64,000 nt of DNA from Nicotiana tabacum (taxonomy: Eukaryota; Streptophyta; Magnoliopsida; Solanales; Solanaceae). This document shows positions 22,973 to 35,639 of this stretch, piece after piece (the stretch's first letter is position 1; each line of letters opens with the position of its first letter). Made by a program: the position numbers and the translations under genes. The notes beneath the pieces were generated by a model that worked only from the letters and a program-made list of their open reading frames with translations, did no database searches and had not been told where the DNA came from. The DNA is taken from NCBI RefSeq assembly GCF_000715075.1, contig NC_134102.1, forward strand, positions 51,283,348-51,347,347. The letters are read 5' to 3'.

Positions 22973-25233
22973 ATGGACAATTTGGCCGGCGACCAGCCTC
23001 CTACGGGGGCTGGGGAGCCTCCTAATACTGTTCCACAATCATTAAACAACAACCCAGCCATTAATCCACCCTTAGATTACTCCAAAATCCTTAAACCTAG
23101 TTCATTAAATACACCCATTCACGTTAACCCTTCTTCGAGCAACACTGCCTCTATTTCGATCAAATCAGTCACTTTCCTTAATGGGGAACCATTAGTTAAA
23201 ATTACAGAAGCGGAGGTGAATTAGATGAACATCATCGAAGGCCTACAGTTTGCTTTGATTGGAAAATTTTCGTATGGATGGCCTGATCTTGCTGAGCTGC
23301 GCAGAATTATACCTTTACAGTGTGGTATTAAAGGTGAATACAACATAGGATTCCTCCGAGACATGCATGCATTGATTAGATTAACTTTGTTCCAAGATTT
23401 TCTTGATTTGACTTCAAAAGGAGCTTATTATTTGAAGGCAAAATATGGATATGAATATCATATGAGACCTCTAATTTATGATTCCAAATTTAATGTTAAT
23501 GAGGAAACTCCGATGGTGATGGCTTGGATTTCTTTTCCAAATTTGCTACCAACTTTTTTTGTGAAAGAATGTTTATTTTCCTTAGCTTCTGCAGTAGGCA
23601 AGCCTTTGAAACTTGATATGGCTACAATAAACAAAACAAGACCTAGTTGTGCGAGAGTTAAAGTCTTGATTGATTTATTAGCTGACCTACCTAAAAAAAT
23701 GCGAATGGATATTGAGAATGAAGTCACAGGTGCAGTAAGAATGGAATGGGTTAAAATACAGTATGATTATATTTCTAAGTACTGCTTAGAATGTAAACTA
23801 CAAGGGAATAATGAGGAAGAATGTAGGAGACTTCATCCTGAACTACTGGAGTCTCATGACAAAGGGAAGCAGGTAGAACATGATAATGTGGCAGGTAATG
23901 CAAAGAATAAAGCTCCATTGAAAATCCTATCCAGTGGAAAAATTGTGGGCAATCCAGTTGAACAATGGAAGGAGGTGAAAGACAATAGAGTCAAGGCTGT
24001 GAACAATGAAAAAGGAGGCCAAGGTGCTACTGGGAAAGAACTAGTTCCAACTTACTAAGATACTGTGGCACAAGTGGAAACTACTAATCAATTTGAAAAT
24101 TTGGAGGTTGAAGATGGTGAGAAGGATGCTGATAACCAGCTGACTCTAGTGGAGATTGTTACAGACCAACGTAGCCCTACTCCTAATCCTACGAGTGCTG
24201 GGAAAATCTTAAATCCAGTTGCGCTAGTTTTTAATACTAATCCAGTTGGAACTAGGGCTACAAAGGAATGAGAGTCGGCTAGTATAAATGATAAGGGCAA
24301 GGAGATGGAAAGTGCAACAAGAAAAGAATCTACTGCTCAATGTGTAAATTGTGCTTTTGGGAGCAACAATGCAACAACTGGGGATGGTAATACTGTGGAG
24401 GTAATTAGGGAACTAAGGTGTGATGACTTAGCTTGATTTGTCACTACAAGTCAGTCCGACCAAGAATTTCCTTCGCAAACACAAGACACTGCCAATATAC
24501 AACTGGGCAAATTATGGAATGATCAATTTGATGAATTCTCAGAAGAGAAAGGACAAATCCAAGAGGAAGATGATGATGATCATATTGAAGATGATAACCA
24601 ATCAATGGAGAATGATGTTGTGGCAGATGTTGATGAAGAGCAAGATCGTATAACACAGACATAAGCTACCAATGTTAGTAATAAACAACAAAGGAAGGTG
24701 GAGGGAGCTGATGATTTTGCCAAACCTGTAATGCATGAAAGTAGCTCAAAAAAGAAGGAAAAACCACCCAGAATCACTGAAACAACCGAAATAGCTAGAC
24801 CTAACCCTAACACTAGCCGGGTGGATGGAACCCTAACTACTTTCAATCCTAATACCACTGGTAATGGTGAGAATGATATCCCAGCTGTGAAAAACTTACC
24901 AGAGGTGTCTAATTCTCCAAGAAATCAACCTCTGAAGGTGGCAAAGGAAAATTTGAATAAGCTGATGATACCAAAACATGTGCAGACTCAGATTGTGGAT
25001 CAACATGTAGCATTGGAGGAGGAAGAACCACAGACAAGAGGAGGCAAAGATCTTGATGAAGAATCCACAACTCAAAACTCATGAATGATGCTAGACAAGG
25101 GGATCTATCACCAAGGCATATTGACAAAGTTAAATCAGTTGGCAGAGGAAGAAAAAAACAACAAAAGGAGAACACTAGTATCTATGGCATTGGTGTACAA
25201 ATGAGAAGGACCATTACTAATTCCAATAATTAA
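22973..25233 (+). pseudogene. LINE ORF1, DUF4283/zinc-knuckle protein, interrupted
   Basis: Start ATG at 22973 (MDNLAGDQPPTGAGEPP). The middle, 23225-24058, is a DUF4283-type domain (FSYGWPDLAELRRIIP, WISFPNLLPTFF) followed by a zinc knuckle, YCLECKLQGNNEEEC. The family has GHNEEEC there, so the metal-binding His is Asn. The frame continues through an acidic low-complexity tail to a stop at about 25231, with a frameshift near 25085. In-frame stops: 23222 (TAG), 24056 (TAA), 24269 (TGA), 24434 (TGA), 24662 (TAA). ORF1 normally binds LINE RNA. Confidence 0.75.
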
Positions 25234-25235
25234 AT

Positions 25236-28200
25236 ATGAATGCGATTATCTGGAATATAAGGTCAGTCAATACAAAGAATGCCTTTGAAAGGCTTGTTAC
25301 AATGCCTAGACAATATGAATTTCACTTCATTGGACAGATGGAACCAATGCAAAATTCAAACAAATTGGAAGAATATAGAAGGAAGTTGGGAATGACTCAT
25401 GCATTTGTTAACATATCTAATAAGGTGTGGGCTTTTGTGGAGGAAGATTATGATGTTGAGGTGATCTTTGACATAGAGAAGCAACTTACACTAAGACTAT
25501 TAAATGTCCAATCGCACAAGGAATTTATAGTCACTTTAGTGTATGCCAAATGTGATGCAACTCAAAGAATTGAACTATGGGATACAATGTATGTTTTAGC
25601 TCAAGATATGACTCTTCCATAGCTTGTTGGAGGAGATTTCAATGTGATAGTTGATAGTGAGGATAAATTTGGGGGGAGACCAGTATCTTTGAATGAAATT
25701 GAAGATTTTTGGCATTGTATTAATACTTGTAACTTGTTTGATTTCGGCTTCAAAGGAAGTATTTATACATGGTGGAATGGAAGAACTGACGGTGACTGCA
25801 TCTTCAAGAGGTTAGACAAGTGTTTAGCTAACATGGAGTTCCAACAAATGCTGCCTGGATTGGAGATCACACATCTTTCTAAAACAGGATCTGATCATTG
25901 CCCTATGATCATATCTTATGATCCTAATGCAACTCCTATCAAGAAGTCATTCAAATTTCTGAAATTCTGGATTGAACATGATTCCTTTTTGGATGTGGTT
26001 ATACAGAATTGGAGAGAAGATTTAAGTGGTAATCCTTTTGTACTCTTCAACCACCAGATGAAGAAATTGAAGAAAGCACTATCAATGTGGAGCAAAGCCA
26101 CATACGATAACAATTTTCAGAAAGTTGCCAGCCTGGAGGAACTTGTCATAGTTCATGAAACACAGTTCGAGCTGAATCCAACACCACACAATCGAGAAAG
26201 GCTGTTGAAGGTACAAGCAGATTTCATTAGATATTTTTACCTAGAGGAGGAATTTTGGAAACAAAAGGCTGGGATGAATTGGTTCAATGATGGTGACAGA
26301 AATACTAAGCTCTTCCATGCCCAAGTTAATGGAAGACTAAAGAGATTGCAATTGAGAAGAATTCAAAACAGTGGTGGGCAGTGGCTTGAAAACAATGAAG
26401 AAATGGCTGAGGAGGCAGTGAGATTTTTCCAGGCACAATTCCATGAAGATAGGGTTCCTAATAATTTTGGCATACTGGATCATATACCTAGCATGGTGGA
26501 GACACGTCACAATGAAGAGCTCATCAGACAGCCAACTATTGAAGAGGTAAAGAAAGTTGTGTTTGGGCTAAATAGAGAGAGTGAAGGAGGACCAGATGGT
26601 TTCAATAGATTTTTCTTTTATACATGTTGGGATATAATTGGAGAAGATGTGTTTGATATGATTAGGGCCTTCTTTAATAGTCAAAAATTACCTAAGTTTG
26701 TGACTCATACAAACTTGGTTTTAATACCAAAGAAAAATAAGATCACAACATTTTCAGATATGAGGCCAATAAGCTCAAGCAACTTCATCAATAAAGTATT
26801 CTAAAGAGTTATTCATGAGAGGATGGTTGAGCCTTTTCCACTCTTAATCTCGGATGAGCAGGCTGGTTTTGTTAAAGGAAGAAGCATTGTGGAGAATGTG
26901 TTACTTGCTCAAGAGATCATCAATGATATAAGATTGAGAACTAAGGCAGGCCCAATGTGGTGATCAAGCTTGATATGACAAAAGCATATGATAGGCTTTC
27001 TTGGCTTTTCATGACAAAAGTATTGAGAAAAATGCGTTTTTGTGAGAGATTCATTGGTTTGATCTTTGGAATTGTCTCTAACAACTGATATTCAGTGCTT
27101 GTTAATGGTCAACCATATGATTTCTTCAAATCTACTAGAGGAGTCAAGCAAGGAGATCCTTTGTCTCCTACTTTATTCATTCTGGCAGCGAAAGCTTTGT
27201 CAAGGGGTCTTAATGCACTTCATATGAATCTATATTTTTGTGGCTTTGGATTGCCTAAATGGAGCCCTAAAATTAATCATTTAGCTTATGCTGATGATAC
27301 CATCATTTTCTCCTCTTCAGATGCTACTTCTTTGCAGCTAGTTATGGAAGTTCTTAGTGCATATGAAGCTGCTTCTGGGAAGCTCATTAACAAGACAAAG
27401 TTAACGCTATATATGCATCATTCGACTAGTATGGAGGTCGTCAACAAGGTTCAAAGGATCACTGAAATAGACATGCAAGACTTCCCATTTACTTATCTTG
27501 GTTGTCCTATTTTTTACACTAGGAGGAAGATGGATTACTATCAAGAACTCATACAAAAAGTCCTTGATAAGTTGCAATCTTGGAAGGGAAAATTGTTGTC
27601 TATTAGTGGTAGGGCAGTTTTGATTTCTCATGTATTGCAAAACATGCCAATTCACATTCTTTCTGCTGTTAATCCTCCCAATTATGTCATTGAGAAGTTG
27701 CACAAGATGTTTGCACAATTCTTTTATAGTAATTCTATTGGTGGAAAAAGTAAACATTGGGCCTCATGGAAGAATTTGTGTCCGCTAGTAGAAGAAGGAG
27801 TGGGGTTTAGATCTTTACATGTTGTTTCTAAAGCTTTGTTTTGCAAGCTTTGGTGGAACTTTAGAATAAAACCTACACTATAGAGTTCTTTCATGAGTCA
27901 AAAATATTGCAAGAAACTAAATGCATTGGTGGTACCTTGGAGAGCTGGTTCACATATTTGGAAAAGAATGTTGGAATGTAGGGACTTGGTAGAGCATCAA
28001 ATCTTATGGCAACCAAAGATGGGATATTCCTTGTTTTGGTTTGACAATTGGACAGGATTAGGTGCACTATATTTTGTTACTCCTCCAGAGTTTTATTGTG
28101 ATGAATCAATACATAATGTATATGATGTGGTCCAAGAAGGAACTTGGGATGAAGATAGATTGCGAGAAATTTTTCCAGAAGATCTTACAGTTCATATCTT

Positions 28201-29380
28201 GGATAATATCAAACCTCCTATGTTCTATCAGCAACTAGATAAACCCTAGTGGATGTTGGAGGCAAATGGAGAATTCACTGTAAAGTTGGCTTGGAGTTAT
28301 TTGAGAAAGAGAAGGGAGCCTAGCATTGTCTACAAGAATATGTGGGTAAAAAGATTGCCATTCCAAATATCCTTCTTCATGTGGAGGTTGTGGAAGGGGA
28401 AGCTTCCTCTTGATGATAGAGTCAGAAGATGGGGCTACTTTGTACCCTCTAGGTGTTGGTGTTGTACAAATCCAGATGAGGAGTCAAGGGAACATGTCTT
28501 TTTCAAATCTTATGCGGCATCAAAGGTATGGTCTTATTTCTTTTCCTTTGCAGGGTTAACTTTGGAAGGTCTAAACTTGCACCAAGCAGTGGTGAAGTAT
28601 TGGACAATTCAAGTTATTCCAAGGCTTAGGCCTACTTTTCAAGCATTACCATGTATCATTATGTGGGAGTCATGGAAGAGGAGAAATAGCTATAAGCATG
28701 GTGAAACTGTTACGATTAGTAGAGTCATCTATCAAGTGTCTTCCACTATTCAAGCACTTGTGAAGTTTAGAAAGCCAGGACTTAAGCAAGTGCCACATAG
28801 GTGGCTTGATGTGCTGCATATGCTGGAGAATTATACTCCTAAATTACAAGTGCACAAGGTGCTTTGGGAGTTACCTAGGGAGGGATGGATAAAGATGAAC
28901 ACTGATGGGGCTTCTAGGGGGAATCCGGGCAGAAGTTCTATTGGTTTCTGTATGAGGAATGAACTTGGAGATGTTGCGTATGCATGTGGTAGGGAGATTC
29001 CGGAGAATACAAATATAGTAGCTGAAGCTTTGGCGATTCTTGAGGCTTTGAGATATTGTTCTCAAAAGCATATCACCCACATTTGGCTACAAACTAATTC
29101 AATGATGCTCAAAAATGTTATTGAGGGGATTTGGAAACCTCCATGGATGATTGTTGAATATGTGGAAGAAATAAGGAAATTACTGGAGGCATGTGAGGCT
29201 AAGCTGTCTCATATTTTTCGAGAAGGCAACAACTTGGCAGACTACCTTGCCAACTATGCACTTGATCATGGCCCTATTGTAGCTGAATGCTTTACACAAT
29301 TGGATGTCCAAGGAAGAAGGATCGTGAATGATGATAAGCTCCAATGTCCATACTTGAGAATAAAGGTATCAAGAGGTTAG
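25236..29380 (+). pseudogene. LINE ORF2: endonuclease - reverse transcriptase - zf-RVT - RNase H, interrupted
   Basis: ATG 25236 follows ORF1 after two bases. APE-like endonuclease: NIRSV near the start, the MEP glutamate, GGDFNVI (25630-25650) and SDHCPM (25890-25907). RT from about 26510 has GGPDG, MRPIS, DEQAGFVKGR, RGVKQGDPLSP and catalytic YADD at 27287-27298. zf-RVT spans about 28320-28530 and RNase H about 28880-29270 (NTDGAS, AEALAILEAL, HIFREGNNLAD). The third RNase H acid is Asn (LQTNSMML) instead of the usual Asp. Stops: 25620 TAG, 26802 TAA, one near 27086, 27881 TAG, 28247 TAG. A one-base frameshift lies at about 26950. Confidence 0.85.
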
Positions 29381-29404
29381 AAGGCAAAAAGAAGGGAGGT
29401 TCAA

Positions 29405-30103
29405 ATGAAATGGAGAAGGGTGCTGGCAGTCGATATGCCCATCATGTTCAAGGCCTTTGGGAGGAGGGAGGAGAGCATGATGGTTGTGTTTTATACTAAC
29501 ATTGTGTGCTTTTTTGCAGGCCACATTACTATACTCATGCTTTATCTACTAACGAACATTCAATTGGTGGTATTATTACTATGTACTCATTCCATTGGAG
29601 GTGAGTTATGGATAACCATAAGAACCATAAGCATGAGAGCAAGGAGAAAAGAGAAATCTAGCCATGTCAAAACAAAACTGCCTAATGAGTTCGGCATTGA
29701 TAATGGCTGGGTAATTATGTATTACCCAAGTAATTCTGATTTGGTTTGGGTGCTTAAAGATATATGCCTTAACAGGCCTCACTGCACATGGCACCTTTTT
29801 ACAAGTACGAAGCAAAAGTTACCCAGGTGCAGGGGCTTAGGACACTGCATTTTGGATCATTTTACGGGTTCAATGGAACAACTATGGAACAACTACCAGG
29901 TACATATGCAATATTGGACAATTGTGGATGAAAATCATGGATGGAATGTATGGAACCAAGCAACAAACAGACATAATAATTTGATGACAAATTGGCTGGA
30001 GAGCATGCTTGCTCAAAGATGGATGGTGCAAAAATTTCCGTTTGCAAATCATTTCACTTGGTCAGCATTAATGGTGGGTATTTGTATGCATCCTTATGAC
30101 TAA
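29405..30103 (+). other. 232-aa open frame in the LINE 3' region, function unknown
   Basis: An uninterrupted ATG frame 24 bases after the ORF2 stop, in a part of plant LINEs that is normally untranslated. It has a hydrophobic stretch at residues about 26-65 and many Trp and His residues towards the C-terminus. No family recognised. Because ORF1 and ORF2 each have several stops, an unbroken 699-base frame here is mildly surprising, but it may be chance. A T-rich run ending in GCAG at 29509-29519 resembles a splice acceptor. Confidence 0.3.
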
Positions 30104-30548
30104 TGAGCATAGGGAACAATTCTGTCGAGGAACATAGGGGTGTGTAAACGTAAAATCACATGACAAACTTGAGCAAAAGCAAGTGCACAACGAGGAAGTA
30201 ATACTGCCCAGTTTTTCACTATTCTGGGCAAACATGGTCGTACTACTAGGAAGTCCTTTCTCTCAATTGGGATGCAAATTACCTACATGAAAGACATCTC
30301 CACAGGGCTGGTTTATAAATACTGCTATTACTATTTTGCTAGAGTACTTAATCTAGATAGTAATACATCAAAATGTACTACCAATTTTGAGCTTCAGCTA
30401 CTCAAAGTTGGTAATAGTTTCTATGTAACTTTCATAGGTCATTTATTTTCATTTTGTACGTCCATGGAATCCTGTTTGTTATTGTTTTTTCTATATATAT
30501 AAAAACTAGCCATATGCACCTTGCCTAGTGGATTCAAAAAGAAAAAAA

Positions 30549-30977
30549 AATAAGTATAAAAAATATTATTTAAGCAAATAAGTACTTTAAAATAATAGCT
30601 GATGGCTGTAAACATGTAAAAAGTTATTTTAACTCTAAATAAAATAATAAATACAATTAATTGCAAAGAAAAAATGTGTAATTAGCATAAAAAAAATACA
30701 AAAGTAATTATATAAAATGAAGTAAAATATTATAAAACATGCACGTGGGTACAAATAATAATTTTGGATGATTAGATCACCCAAAGATAATTTGAAGGGA
30801 TGATTAATACATATTTGAATATTTTAAATGCAAAAAAATCAGTTTTAAAGCCTTAAAAATTATGATAAATTATAGAAAATACTTATATGACTCTTATAAA
30901 TTGGTGATGGTGCAAAAAGGATATTTTGAAAATATACATGATATTTAAAAAAATGAGGGCAAAATTGGGTATTAGTA
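30549..30977 (-). mobile_element. 3' LTR of the Ogre/Tat-like element, right piece
   Basis: Continues the LTR after the LINE; aligns with 34150-34537. It ends near AAATTGGGTATTAGTA (the other LTR: AAATTGGGTATCAACA). The right LTR lacks about 50 bases present here before its end. Confidence 0.7.
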
Positions 30978-30990
30978 GCTGCCCCTCTTT
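30978..30990 (-). other. polypurine tract of the Ogre/Tat-like element
   Basis: Minus strand AAAGAGGGGCAGC directly before the LTR start. It primes plus-strand DNA synthesis in LTR elements. Confidence 0.55.
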
Positions 30991-31497
30991 ACACGAGAAT
31001 GATGAAAGAGTTGTCGGGTAAAGAAAATGATGACCAATTTTATCCGAAGTGAGTGAGGATGATGTGTCTTTTGAAAAAATGGGGGCCAAACTCTGGTTCC
31101 TGAGTTTCCTACATATCCCTGGTGTTACAGGAATCAGGCCGTGTGTAGTTCTGGATCCAACGACGAATGAAACCGATGGAGTTATTATGAAAAATTGTTA
31201 GAAAAGATCTCTTGAAAATAATGTTTGAATCGGAGACCGTGACACGTTTTGAGACATTGCAACCTTCTTAACTAGGAATTTTGAGGACCCTCCTCAAAAT
31301 TCTGCCCCAGTTTATAAGCATACTTTTAACAATACTCTTCTTGGTGATCTTTGACATAATGAGATCTGACAAACTCGAAATCTTTCCCTAGTTTCTGACC
31401 ATAGAGGGGAAGGAAGATTTTATTATGATGTGATCGAACCCACAGGGCTTCCTACGTAACCCCTCTTAAACGGGAATCAGGTCAAGCATAATTTAGG
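30991..31497 (-). other. 3' non-coding remnant of the Ogre/Tat-like element
   Basis: About 500 bases with no ORF between the RT fragment and the polypurine tract. RNase H and integrase should lie here in a complete element, so they have been deleted. Confidence 0.4.
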
Positions 31498-32621
31498 TTA
31501 ATTGAGGCGTCCTAAAAAACTCATCACCTCTTTCTTGTTCTTTGGCGGTGACAAGTCCTGAATAGCTTTGATTTTTGACGGGTCTAGCTCAATACCACGG
31601 CGGCTGATGATGAAACCTAACAACTTCCCAGCAAGGACTCCGAAGGCACATATTGCGAAGTTCAACTTCAAATTGTATTTTTGAAGTCGGTCGAAAAACT
31701 TCTTCCGGTCTGCTATGTGTTCTGAACTCCTTTTGGATTTGATGATAACATCATCCATGTACACCTCTATTTCCTTATGTATCATATCGTGGAAAAGAGT
31801 CTTCATGGCCCTCATGTAGGTGGCCCGAACATTCTTCAAAGAAAATGGCATCATTTTGTAATAGTATATCACCTATGGCGTGATAAAGGCTATCTTTTCG
31901 GCGTCCTCCTCATCCATCCAAATATGGTGATATCCTGCGAAGCAATCCACAAAGGATTGGAGTTCATGCTTAGCGCAGTTGTCGATCAGTATGTGTATGT
32001 TGGGCAACGGGAAATCATCCTTAGGACTTTCTCTGTTCAAGTCTCGATAGTCAACACACACTTTGACTTTCCCATCTTTCTTTGGAACCGGCACAATGTT
32101 GGCTAACCAGGTCGGGTATTCGACCACTCGAAGAACCTGGGCTTTGATTTGCTTGGTAACCTCCTCTTTTATCTTCAGACTCATATCTGGCTTGAATTTT
32201 CTGAGCTTCTACTTTACCGGCAGATACATGGGTTTGGTGGGTAGCTTGTGAGCTACTATGAATGTGCTTAACCCAGTCATGTCATCGTAGGACCATGTAA
32301 AAATATCCTCGTATTCCTTTAGAAACCGAATATACTCTTCCTTCTCTGACAGTGATAGATGAATGCTTATGCGAGTTTCTTTGACTATTTCAGAATCCCC
32401 TAAGTTAAGTGCCTCAGTTTCCTCCAAGTTGGACTTTGGTTTGTTCTCAAAATTCTCTACTTCTTTGATAATTTCCTCAGGTATTATATCATCTTCCAAA
32501 TCTTCCGAATCACTGTCCTTATGTTGCGTTATCTCATTACATATCACAGTCATAGGTTTATCAGGATATGTAATAATTACGCTAAAAATAATGTAGAAAT
32601 ATGATAATAAATACGAACATA
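31498..32621 (-). pseudogene. pol: Ogre/Tat-like reverse transcriptase fragment
   Basis: The first part, down to 32209, holds an acidic linker and DIFTWSYDDMTGLS, the usual entry to RT. 31873-32184 has the fingers (YPTWLANIVPVPKKDGKVKV, VDYRDLNRESPKD). 31498-31872 has MMPFSLKNV and catalytic YMDD at 31750-31761, ending at FLGRLN. The stop at about 31873 replaces the Trp of the family phrase (TGG to TAG). RT would copy element RNA. Truncated at both ends, and fused directly to LTR sequence at 32621/32622. Confidence 0.75.
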
Positions 32622-34537
32622 TTGATGGACGTAGTCTACAAACAATCTTTAATTGAGCATGAAAAGTCTTGAACATGCTAAATACCAGTCATAGCACAAA
32701 GACTTAAACAATAGCAGAATTCATAGTAGGCAAGGATACACCAAGATCTAGATTACACATAGAAGAAAAGTTGGATATTGCAATTTTATCTTGTAGGCTT
32801 TAGGCAGTAGTAATCAGGCATGGAGCACACCTTAAAGTTTACAAATAGTAGGGAAGCATATTAGGCTAAACATTGAGACAATATTATCACATGGGATGAT
32901 CATAGGTTAATTTGCAGAGAAATAACAAGTTATGTATAAAGGATTCAATAGAAAAAGACTCATTAAGGCAACTTATAGGCAGATATCATTCTCCACAAAA
33001 TAGTCCCAGAAATCTAAAGAGCAGAGAAACTTAAGTCATGCTTGCCTATAAAAGTTCAATACAGTGTTGGCACGCAGAAGACACATTCATTAATAAGTAG
33101 AGGAGTGACAATTAAGGTTGTAAAGGATCAAGAACACTAACCAGTTGCAAAGATAAACGAGCAAAAGAGTGAGCAACTTAGAATCTCAACGGTGACAGCA
33201 ATTGAAAGATAACCATGAGAACTCCAGATCCTAGTGCGTCAGAGTTCACAGGAGCTTAAGTGGGCTCCACGCAGTGCTCGTACTAAGGAGGTCGATAGAG
33301 AAGATTCTGGTGGCCTTGGCTTTCAGTTGGCCACAATCGAGAGTGCAGAAACAATATAGAAAGTATGAAAGTTAGAGAATAACAGTGATTAAGGTCTCCT
33401 AGAGGAATAACGGGAAGGGGTTTATATGGCGTTAAATCAGGCAAGTAAATAAGGAAAGAAATCAAGGAAATATAAACAAGGAAAATAAAATATCACATGC
33501 AATCACTATAATAACCGTCAAAAGAAAGAAATCAAATTTCAAACCCTAGTTAGGATTCCTGGGTCGCAAGCCAGCAAGTAAATGCGAGAATCACACTTTT
33601 CTCTCATGTATATGGACACAATATCATCCAAATCCCATAGATCAAAGTCGATCTAGGTCGATCTCAGAAGGTCATACTTGCCAAAATCGAGCAAGTACTC
33701 AAGTAATTCCATAGGAGCATTCATAATAGCGAGGTATTACGAATAATTTAAGTGAATGAGATAATGATTTCATATTTTAGGTCAAAATCAGAGAAGATTA
33801 GGGGAGGCGGATGCTAAGGTTTCTTAGAAGAGAAGGGGGGGGGGGTTGAGAGCATTTAGGGGCGGCGGGCGGGTTAAGAATGAGGTTAGGGTTATGGGTT
33901 GGGGCAATTAAAAGTGAGGTAATGGATGTGAGCCGTTGTTCTTGAGAGATCAACGGCCTAGATTTTAAAGAGTATACGGGGCGGGTCGCTTAGCGTGTCC
34001 CGACCGGGTCAAATTAAGGGTCGTTTGGTCTGGGCTCTGGAAATTGGGCTAGGGATTTGGGGTGTTTGGGCTGCCTATTTGATCCTAAGAAATGGCCTGG
34101 TTTGGGTTAGCTTTAGAAATAAAGAAATTAAGAAAAAGAATAAATTAACAAAATAGCTAAATAAGTATAAAAAATATTATTTAAGAAAATAAATACTTTA
34201 AAATAATAGTTGAAGGTTTTAAACATGTAAAAATTTACTTTTACTCTAAATAAAATAATAAATACAATTAATTACAAAGTGTAGGCTATTATTGCAAAAA
34301 TATGTAATTAGCATAAAAAATACAAAAGTAATTAAATAAAATAAAGTAAAATATTATAAAACATGTACGTGGGTACAAATAATAATTTTGGATGATTAGA
34401 TCACCCAAAAATAAATTGAAGGGATGATTAATACATATTTGAATAATTTAAATGCACGAAAATTAATTTTTAAAGCCTTAAAAATTATGAAATATTATGA
34501 AAATACTTATATGACTCTTGTAAATTGGGTATCAACA
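32622..34537 (-). mobile_element. right (5') LTR of the Ogre/Tat-like element, truncated
   Basis: Matches 21092-22884 plus 30549-30977. On the left it joins pol with no primer site, so its 3' end and the gag region were lost together. On the right it ends ATCAACA and meets the repeat at 34538. Confidence 0.7.
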
Positions 34538-35006
34538 ACTGTTAGTATAAGTATTATGTATAATAAAGCCTCAACTATGAGTATGTCTATTTCTAATTGT
34601 TCCGGAGATCATGTGAATGACTGCTGGAGTGTTGTAAACATAGTTAAGGATTATTGAAAGTTTGAACCTGCCAGTAGAACTAATGAAGTTAACATACATG
34701 TCTTCTCTACCCCTTGGATCACTTAACTTAGCATGTTAAACTTGGATTAGTCTACTGGTTGTTGCCATGAACTCTCCTTGTTTTACATCTGTGATTGGTT
34801 TCTTTAAGTGTTATGATACATGTTGAATTTCCCTGGATATTGTAAGTACTTGCAGCAACCTACCTTCTTGTATTTGGATTGTGAATCTAAATTTAGTAAT
34901 TTAATCTTGTACTGTTCATCTCGTTATACTTTGATGATAGTGTTCTATATAGCTTTTGTAGCAATTTTGTATGTCTGAACCTTTTGTGATTATTGCTGCT
35001 ACCATA
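34538..35006 (+). repeat. direct repeat copy 2, partner at 17265-17722
   Basis: Begins ACTGTTAGTATAAGTATTAT exactly at the LTR boundary and runs to CTGCTACCATA. Unlike copy 1 it continues without the Helitron-like sequence. Confidence 0.75.
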
Positions 35007-35453
35007 TTGATTACTAAAGTGAATACCTCATCCTTTGGGGAAGAGTGATTGTGAGTGATTAAGGGTATTTGCGGTGGGACCTAGCTTGTGATTAAGATGT
35101 CCTTCCCTGACACAAGCACTGCTCCGGATCCCTCAGAACCTTTTGAACTCTGAAGTGCCAGGGATCGAAGGGTACCTTGCCCACGAATAAGGTTTTGCCC
35201 TAAGCCTCTAATCACTGACTGTTATTAATTATTTTTGGATGAATACAAATGAAGATGGTTTCACTGTGTACTTTAATTTCATTTACTCTTTCATTATTTT
35301 GTCTTGTTGGTCCTCATATTGATTTCACTAATGGTCTTTTTTTCCTTTTGTATTTATGATTGAACTGGGCCTGCTGAGTTCTTTGGAACTTATGCCCAAA
35401 TTCCAGCTTAGGATGCTCTTGCAAAGTCTGCCGCTGGTGTGTATGAAGCTTGC
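35007..35453. other. unassigned sequence left of the tandem element array
   Basis: No ORF. Text such as 'gggcctgctgagttctttggaacttatgcccaaattcc' has the look of plant retroelement LTR sequence, but no boundary could be set. Confidence 0.3.
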
Positions 35454-35639
35454 TGATGAGTGGTGATTTTACCATTTTTTTTAGTCTCTTTTCTTTAATT
35501 TTTGTGTTCTTTAATTATAAAATAAGGTGATTTATGGTGTGCATTGCTAGATTTTCAGGTAAATGAAGTCTCGACGAGAATTGAAATTAAATGAAGTGGA
35601 ATCGTACAAAAAAGAGTGAAAGAAGTGCACAACTTTCCA

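Larger units (their letters stand above)
22885..30548 (+). mobile_element. L1-type LINE, near full length (7.66 kb)
   Basis: Flanked by the 14-bp target duplication AATAAGTATAAAAA (22871-22884 and 30549-30562). It carries an 88-base leader, ORF1 (nucleic-acid-binding), ORF2 (endonuclease, RT, zf-RVT, RNase H), a 3' region and an A-rich tail (GAAAAAAAAA, 30541-30550). The insertion site is an LTR whose undisturbed copy lies at 34150-34170. Both ORFs carry several stops and at least two frameshifts, so it is inactive. Confidence 0.85.
21092..34537 (-). mobile_element. decayed Ogre/Tat-like element (LTR - RT remnant - LTR) carrying a LINE
   Basis: Two direct repeats, 21092-30977 (split by a LINE) and 32622-34537, flank 1.64 kb of minus-strand pol. 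On the minus strand the LTR starts TGTTGATACCCAATTT at 34537. At the left LTR a polypurine tract (AAAGAGGGGCAGC, minus strand, about 30978-30990) precedes it. The internal part lacks primer site, gag, protease, RNase H and integrase, so large deletions occurred. The right flank 34538-34542 is ACTGT; no matching left TSD was found. Confidence 0.65.

Noticed and set aside
24438..24662. Lys/Met-rich ORF on + and His-rich ORF on - within the LINE
   Set aside because: Shadows of the acidic ORF1 tail, whose real frame has codon starts matching 22973.
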